From assembly GCA_913020625.1 (NCBI GenBank), contig CAJVZX010000026.1, forward strand, positions 1 to 9,494: a DNA stretch of 9,494 nucleotides. Reading direction: 5' to 3'. The translations under genes and the position numbers were made by a program. The notes below the pieces were generated by a model. The model was given only the letters and a program-made list of their open reading frames with translations. It did not search any database and had not been told where the DNA came from. Positions 5,299-9,494 of this stretch are shown here, in pieces. The stretch comes from an uncultured Pelagibacterales bacterium. Its GTDB lineage: Bacteria; Pseudomonadota; Alphaproteobacteria; Pelagibacterales; Pelagibacteraceae. Positions within the stretch are counted from its first letter, which is position 1; each line of letters begins with the position of its first letter.

Positions 5299-7233
5299 AT
5301 GAGCAAAGTAATAGGAATAGATTTAGGTACAACAAACTCTTGTGTGGCTATCATGGAAGGTACACAGGCTAAAGTATTAGAAAATGCAGAAGGCGCGAGA
5401 ACTACTCCTTCTGTAGTAGCATTTACTGAAACAGAAGAAAAATTAGTTGGACAACCAGCAAAAAGACAAGCTGTTACAAATCCAGAAAATACATTATTTG
5501 CAATTAAAAGATTAATTGGAAGAAATTTTGATGATGAATCGGTAAAAAAAGATATTCAAACCGTCCCTTTTAAAATTATTAAGGCAGACAATAATGATGC
5601 CTGGATAGAGGCAAGAAATAAAAAATATTCACCATCTCAGATTTCGGCTTTTGTTTTACAAAAAATGAAAGAAACAGCTGAAAAATATTTAGGTCAAGAA
5701 GTAACAAAAGCGGTTATCACTGTTCCTGCTTATTTTAATGACTCACAAAGACAAGCTACAAAAGATGCAGGAAAAATTGCAGGTCTTGAAGTTTTAAGAA
5801 TTATTAATGAACCAACTGCAGCAGCATTAGCATATGGTTTAGACAAAAAAAAAATAAATAAAAAAATTGCAGTTTATGACTTAGGTGGTGGGACTTTTGA
5901 TATTTCAATACTCGAACTTGGAGACGGCGTATTTGAAGTTAAATCTACTAATGGTGATACATTTTTAGGTGGAGAGGATTTTGATAATACAATAGTAGAT
6001 TATTTAGTAAATGAATTCAAAAAAGAAAATGGTATTGATTTAAGAACTGACAAATTAGCACTCCAAAGACTTAAAGAAGCAGCTGAAAAAGCAAAAATTG
6101 AATTATCTTCTGCAGAACAAACAGAAGTAAATTTACCTTTTATTACTGCTGACAAAACTGGACCAAAACACATAAGTTTAAAATTTACGAGAGCTAAATT
6201 GGAAGCTTTAGTTGAAGATTTAATTAAAAAAACATTACCACCATGCAAAACTGCTCTAAAAGATGCTGGATTATCGGCAGGAGAAATTGCTGAAGTAATA
6301 CTTGTGGGTGGTATGACTAGAATGCCAAAAGTAATAGAAGAAGTAAAAAATTTCTTTGGTAAAGAACCAAATAAAAGTGTTAATCCTGATGAAGTGGTAG
6401 CTATGGGTGCTGCTATTCAGGCAGGTGTATTACAGGGCGATGTTAAAGATGTACTGTTACTAGATGTAACTCCTCTTTCGCTAGGAATTGAAACTTTAGG
6501 TGGAGTATCAACTAAACTTATTGAAAAAAATACAACCATTCCTACAAAAAAAAGCCAGGTGTTTTCAACTGCAGAAGATAATCAACCAGCTGTAAATATT
6601 AAAGTTCTTCAAGGTGAAAGAGAAATGGCAACCGATAATAAGCTTTTGGGAAATTTTGAATTACTTGGAATAGCACCAGCCCCAAGAGGTATGCCTCAAA
6701 TAGAAGTAACTTTTGATATAGATGCAAATGGAATAGTTAATGTTTCTGCAAAAGATAAAGGTACAGGCAAAGAACAAAAAATTCAGATACAAGCTTCTGG
6801 TGGTTTAAGTGATGAAGATATTAATAAAATGGTAAAAGAAGCAGAGGCCAATAAAGATGCTGATAAGAAAAAAAGAGAAGCTGTAGATGCTAGAAATCAA
6901 GCAGACACAATTCTTCACACTACTGAAAAAAATGTAAAAGAACATGGAAGTAAAGTAGCGGAAGCCGATAAAAAAGCGATTGAAACAGCTTCTGCGGATT
7001 TAAGAAATGCCTTAAAAGGTACCGATATAGAAGATATAAAGAAAAAAACTCAAAATTTAATTCAATCTTCAATGAAATTGGGTGAAGCAATATATAAGGA
7101 TCAGCAAGCTGCAGCTGCTAGTCCTAAACCTGAAGATAAAAAAAAAGATAATAATAATGAAAAAAAAGATGACAATGTTGTTGACGCAGATTTTGAAGAA
7201 GTAAAAGACGAAAATAAAGAAAAAAGTGCCTAA
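5299..7233 (+). CDS. dnaK: Molecular chaperone DnaK (Hsp70)
   Basis: ATP-driven cytoplasmic chaperone that folds new and stress-damaged proteins with DnaJ and GrpE. The 644 residues match the usual length. The ATPase domain (1-383) shows IDLGTTNS (7-14), K70, INEPTAAALAYG (169-180) with E171, VYDLGGGTFDIS (192-203) with T199, and EVILVGGMTRMPKV (332-345). The interdomain linker DVLLLDVTPLSLG follows at 384-396. The substrate domain includes VNIKVLQGEREMATDN (432-447) and FDIDANGIVNVSAKDKGTG (472-490); the helical lid runs to about 605. The tail ends with the conserved VVDADFEEVKD, extended by ENKEKSA, and is preceded by a K/D/N-rich linker. A 10-A tract at 5845-5854 encodes the lysines at 183-185. 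It has its own heat-shock promoter and Shine-Dalgarno; dnaJ starts 30 bases later. Confidence 0.99.
   Translation: MSKVIGIDLGTTNSCVAIMEGTQAKVLENAEGARTTPSVVAFTETEEKLVGQPAKRQAVTNPENTLFAIKRLIGRNFDDESVKKDIQTVPFKIIKADNNDAWIEARNKKYSPSQISAFVLQKMKETAEKYLGQEVTKAVITVPAYFNDSQRQATKDAGKIAGLEVLRIINEPTAAALAYGLDKKKINKKIAVYDLGGGTFDISILELGDGVFEVKSTNGDTFLGGEDFDNTIVDYLVNEFKKENGIDLRTDKLALQRLKEAAEKAKIELSSAEQTEVNLPFITADKTGPKHISLKFTRAKLEALVEDLIKKTLPPCKTALKDAGLSAGEIAEVILVGGMTRMPKVIEEVKNFFGKEPNKSVNPDEVVAMGAAIQAGVLQGDVKDVLLLDVTPLSLGIETLGGVSTKLIEKNTTIPTKKSQVFSTAEDNQPAVNIKVLQGEREMATDNKLLGNFELLGIAPAPRGMPQIEVTFDIDANGIVNVSAKDKGTGKEQKIQIQASGGLSDEDINKMVKEAEANKDADKKKREAVDARNQADTILHTTEKNVKEHGSKVAEADKKAIETASADLRNALKGTDIEDIKKKTQNLIQSSMKLGEAIYKDQQAAAASPKPEDKKKDNNNEKKDDNVVDADFEEVKDENKEKSA
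5845..5854 (+). repeat. 10-base adenine homopolymer inside dnaK
   Basis: Ten consecutive A encode Lys183-185 and the first base of Ile186, in the ATPase domain between LAYGLD and the second phosphate motif. Any uncorrected slip here would truncate DnaK early, unlike the run in grpE. Confidence 0.9.
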
Positions 7234-7263
7234 GACCAACAATCAAGTGTCTAAAGTTTATAT

Positions 7264-8391
7264 ATGGCAAAAAGAGATTTTTACGAGGTCTTGGGAGTAA
7301 ATAATTCTTCATCCCCACAAGAAATAAAACAAGCTTATAGAAAATTAGCCTTAAAATATCATCCAGACAAAAATAAAGGTGATAAATCCTCAGAAGAAAA
7401 ATTTAAAGAAGCAAGTGCTGCTTATCACATTCTTTCGGACAAGGAACGAAAACAAAACTATGATAATTTTGGACATGCAGCATTTGAGGGTGCGGGTGGT
7501 CATAGTGGATTTGAAAATTTTGATTTTTCAACTTCTTTCTCAGATATTTTTGAAGACTTTTTTAGTGATTTTGGAGGTAGTGCTGGAGGACGAAGGAGAA
7601 GATCTTCAAATCTTAGAGGTTCAGATTTAAGATATGATGTTTCAATAAATCTTGAAGATGCCTATACTGGAAAAAAAGAAAATATTAGTTTTTCATCGTC
7701 TGAAAAGTGTGGAACTTGTAAAGGACAAGGATCTGCCCCAGGCTCTAGTGCCGAATCATGTTCTACATGTGGAGGACATGGTAAAGTAAGATCAAATCAG
7801 GGTTTTTTTACTATTCAACAAACATGTCCTCAATGTGCTGGAAGTGGAGAAGAAATTAAAAATCCTTGCAGAAGTTGTGGAGGCTCGGGGAAAAAACAAA
7901 CAAACAAAAAATTATCAGTTACAATTCCAAAAGGCGTAGATGACGGAACAAGAATTAGATTGTCAGGAAAAGGAGAAGCTGGAGTAAAAGGAGGAGGAAG
8001 TGGAGATTTATATTTATTCATAAATATTAATTCTCATGAAATATTTAAAAGATCTGAGGAAAATCTTTTCTATGAATTCCCTATATCTGTTACTGACGCA
8101 ACACTTGGAACAACTTTAGAAGTTCCCACTATTGATGGAGGAAAAGCAAAAGTTAAAATCCCATCTGGCACACAATCAGGTAAACGATTCAGGCTTAAAG
8201 GGAAAGGAATGCCACTTATGAGAGGCAGTGGCTATGGAGATTTATATATTCAAATTATCACGGAAGTGCCTATTTCTCTTACTTCAGAACAAAAAGAATT
8301 ATTAGAAAAATTTAGAATACTTGAAAATAATAAATCAAACCCTACAATTAAGAAGTTTTTTGAAAAAGCAAAAAATTTTTGGAAAAATTAA
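7264..8391 (+). CDS. dnaJ: Chaperone protein DnaJ (Hsp40, type I)
   Basis: J-protein co-chaperone that delivers clients to DnaK and stimulates its ATPase. The 375-residue protein has the full class I layout: J domain 1-70 with the HPD motif at H33-P34-D35; Gly/Phe-rich linker about 73-110, rich in GF, NF and DF; zinc-binding domain with four CxxCxGxG repeats (C149/C152, C166/C169, C188/C191, C202/C205); and the C-terminal client-binding domains (about 215-340), including TIPKGVDDGTRIRLSGKGEAG (220-240) and IPSGTQSGKRFRLKGKGMP (299-317). All eight zinc cysteines and the HPD are present, so it should be active. ATG at 7264 lies 30 bases after the dnaK stop without a clear Shine-Dalgarno, terminator or promoter between them, so it is probably on the dnaK transcript. 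Its TAA directly abuts the dapB ATG. Confidence 0.98.
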   Translation: MAKRDFYEVLGVNNSSSPQEIKQAYRKLALKYHPDKNKGDKSSEEKFKEASAAYHILSDKERKQNYDNFGHAAFEGAGGHSGFENFDFSTSFSDIFEDFFSDFGGSAGGRRRRSSNLRGSDLRYDVSINLEDAYTGKKENISFSSSEKCGTCKGQGSAPGSSAESCSTCGGHGKVRSNQGFFTIQQTCPQCAGSGEEIKNPCRSCGGSGKKQTNKKLSVTIPKGVDDGTRIRLSGKGEAGVKGGGSGDLYLFININSHEIFKRSEENLFYEFPISVTDATLGTTLEVPTIDGGKAKVKIPSGTQSGKRFRLKGKGMPLMRGSGYGDLYIQIITEVPISLTSEQKELLEKFRILENNKSNPTIKKFFEKAKNFWKN

Positions 8392-9168
8392 ATGAAAAAA
8401 ATTAACTTATCAATTACTGGCTGTTTAGGAAGAATGGGACAACAAGTAATTAAATCATCTAAAATTGCAAAAAATTTTAAATTAGTTTCAGTTACAGAAA
8501 ACAGAGTAATTAACAAAAAAATATCTGGTTTAAAGCCACAATTAAACTCTGAGTCTGCTTTCAAAAATACAAATATAATTATAGATTTCACAATCCCAAA
8601 ATGCACTTTGGAAGTTCTTAAAATTGCTTCCAAGTTAAAAAAAAGAGTAGTAATTGGAACCACAGGTTTTTCTAAAAAGGAAGAAAATTTAATTAAAAAA
8701 TATTCTAAAAAGATACCAATTCTTAAAGCTGGTAATATGAGTTTGGGAATAAACTTGTTAATGTATTTAACCGAAATAGCTTCAAAATCACTTGAGGACA
8801 ACTTTTTAAGCAAAGTTTTTGAAGTTCACCATAAACACAAAAAAGATCATCCATCAGGAACTGCTCTGATGCTTGGAAGGGGTATCGCAACAGGAAAAAA
8901 CAAAGATTTTTATAAATTAATGGGGAAAAAGTATTTAAATAAAAAGACTTTCCCTTACAGCAAAAAGATTAATTTTAATTCGATTAGAAAAGGTGAAATT
9001 GTAGGAAATCATAAAGTTTTCTTTTCAAGCGGAAAAGAAACTATCACTTTAGATCATGAAGCATTTGACAGAGCTCTTTATTCAGAAGGTGCATTAACTG
9101 CAGCAAAATGGTTAATGAGTAAAAAACCTGGACTTTATTCAATGAGAAACGTCCTGAATTTTAAATGA
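8392..9168 (+). CDS. dapB: 4-hydroxy-tetrahydrodipicolinate reductase DapB
   Basis: Cytoplasmic NAD(P)H-dependent reductase of the diaminopimelate pathway, making tetrahydrodipicolinate for lysine and for the peptidoglycan cross-linking residue. The 258-residue length is slightly short against E. coli (273). The Rossmann glycine motif is GCLGRMG (10-16), followed by IIDFT (63-67), GTTGF (89-93) and NMSLGINLL (115-123). The DapB signature E144-V-H146-H147-K-H-K150-K-D-H-PSGTA (144-158) supplies the catalytic His pair and lysine. IRKGEIVGNH (198-207) and DRALYSEGALTAAKWL (226-241) complete the family pattern. After E36, at the cofactor-specificity loop, there is N37 where E. coli has Arg39, which may shift preference toward NADH (inference). 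Its ATG follows the dnaJ TAA with no gap, and a weak GGA lies eight bases upstream, within dnaJ, so translation is probably coupled. Its TGA overlaps the nth ATG. Confidence 0.97.
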   Translation: MKKINLSITGCLGRMGQQVIKSSKIAKNFKLVSVTENRVINKKISGLKPQLNSESAFKNTNIIIDFTIPKCTLEVLKIASKLKKRVVIGTTGFSKKEENLIKKYSKKIPILKAGNMSLGINLLMYLTEIASKSLEDNFLSKVFEVHHKHKKDHPSGTALMLGRGIATGKNKDFYKLMGKKYLNKKTFPYSKKINFNSIRKGEIVGNHKVFFSSGKETITLDHEAFDRALYSEGALTAAKWLMSKKPGLYSMRNVLNFK

Positions 9169-9494
9169 AAACAGGGGAAATAAATTCTCTTTTTAAGAAT
9201 TTAAGTAAAGTAATAAAGAACCCTAGAAGTGATCTTAAATATCAAAACAAATTTACTCTTTTAATCTCGGTTGTTCTTTCTGCACAATGTACGGATGTTA
9301 ATGTTAATAATGTAACAAAGAAAATTTATCCAAAATACAATAAACCAGAACATTTTGTTAAATTAGGAAGAAAAAAAATAGAAAAACTAATTAAAAGCAT
9401 AGGTCTTTTTAGAAACAAAGCTAAAAGTGTCTATTTATTATCAATGCAATTAATTGAAAAACATAACGGTAAGATTCCAAAAAATTTTGATGAC
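9165..9494 (+). CDS. nth: Endonuclease III, N-terminal 110 residues (3' end outside window)
   Basis: DNA glycosylase/AP lyase that removes oxidised pyrimidines in base-excision repair. The frame opens at ATG 9165, four bases overlapping the dapB TGA (ATGA), and stays open to the last base of the window: 110 codons of a protein normally near 210-220 residues. The visible part matches the start of the Nth family: the segment NPRSDLKYQNKFTLLISVVLSAQCTDVNVN contains the SAQxTD(V)xVN hallmark, followed by IEKLIKSIGLFRNKAKSVYLLS and KHNGKIPKNFDD, the region just before the active site. The helix-hairpin-helix with the catalytic lysine and the Cys-rich 4Fe-4S loop lie beyond the window, so neither can be checked. 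No Shine-Dalgarno is seen; coupling to dapB translation is likely. Confidence 0.93.
   Translation, partial: MKTGEINSLFKNLSKVIKNPRSDLKYQNKFTLLISVVLSAQCTDVNVNNVTKKIYPKYNKPEHFVKLGRKKIEKLIKSIGLFRNKAKSVYLLSMQLIEKHNGKIPKNFDD

Noticed and set aside
6000..6248. 82-codon minus-strand frame inside dnaK
   Set aside because: It is a shadow of the DnaK ATPase domain, without motifs of its own.
7379..7630. 83-codon plus-strand frame within dnaJ, and minus-strand frames at 7124-7318 and 7830-8021
   Set aside because: All are out-of-frame readings of dnaK/dnaJ low-complexity and zinc-finger regions; the real proteins are complete and motif-rich.
8380..8400. Lysine riboswitch or other leader control before dapB
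   Set aside because: dapB starts directly at the dnaJ stop codon, so there is no untranslated space for a riboswitch.
8388..8813. 141-codon open frame antisense to dapB
   Set aside because: It is the mirror of a lysine-rich (AAA) gene, which gives a Phe/Leu/Ile-rich translation on the other strand. dapB itself carries all family motifs, and no start signal or known motif supports the antisense frame.
1..9494. Mobile element, CRISPR array, toxin-antitoxin pair or phage defence system
   Set aside because: Every stretch is accounted for by recognisable housekeeping genes with uniform composition; no direct-repeat arrays, transposase motifs or tRNA attachment sites were seen.

Overview
The window looks like chromosomal DNA from a free-living, genome-streamlined alphaproteobacterium, most likely of the SAR11 (Pelagibacterales) type. 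The reasons are very high A+T content, lysine- and asparagine-rich proteins written largely with AAA and AAT codons, intergenic gaps of 0 to 69 bases, neighbouring genes that share stop or start codons, and alphaproteobacterial versions of the housekeeping genes. The taxonomic call is inference from composition and protein style; no rRNA is present. There are ten protein genes, the two at the edges being cut by the window. I see no tRNA, rRNA, CRISPR array, insertion sequence or prophage gene, and no gene-free stretch over 300 bases.

Layout. (1) 2-1288, plus strand: the C-terminal part of a malic enzyme with a phosphotransacetylase-like domain (maeB). (2) 1285-2735, minus strand: rsmI (16S rRNA 2'-O-methyltransferase) followed, through an ATGA overlap, by a two-BON-domain lipoprotein resembling DolP. 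(3) 2765-3928, plus strand: an LpoA/LppC-like periplasmic protein, divergent from rsmI across only 29 bases. (4) 3921-4523, minus strand: rdgB, the nucleotide-pool cleaning pyrophosphatase, convergent with the LpoA-like gene. (5) 4567-9494, plus strand: grpE, dnaK, dnaJ, dapB and the start of nth, all collinear, with dapB abutting dnaJ and nth overlapping dapB.

How the genes work together. GrpE, DnaK and DnaJ form the complete Hsp70 machine (nucleotide exchange factor, ATPase chaperone, J-protein co-chaperone). dapB (lysine and peptidoglycan precursor synthesis) and nth (oxidised-pyrimidine repair) are packed behind it and probably share its transcripts. The rsmI/LpoA-like/DolP-like cluster recalls the E. 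coli rsmI-lpoA-yraN-diaA-dolP neighbourhood with yraN and diaA gone, which points to a retained envelope-maintenance block.

Regulation. The clearest signal is a heat-shock (RpoH-type) promoter just before dnaK: CTTG, 17 bases, then CTTATATAAA. A perfect 7-bp dyad is centred on its -35 element. Only dnaK has an obvious Shine-Dalgarno sequence. I found no convincing wholly new biological system; the items most worth a second look are the dyad over the dnaK promoter, a 12-A tract in grpE positioned so that slippage would remove the tail, and the compact divergent and stop-sharing gene junctions.
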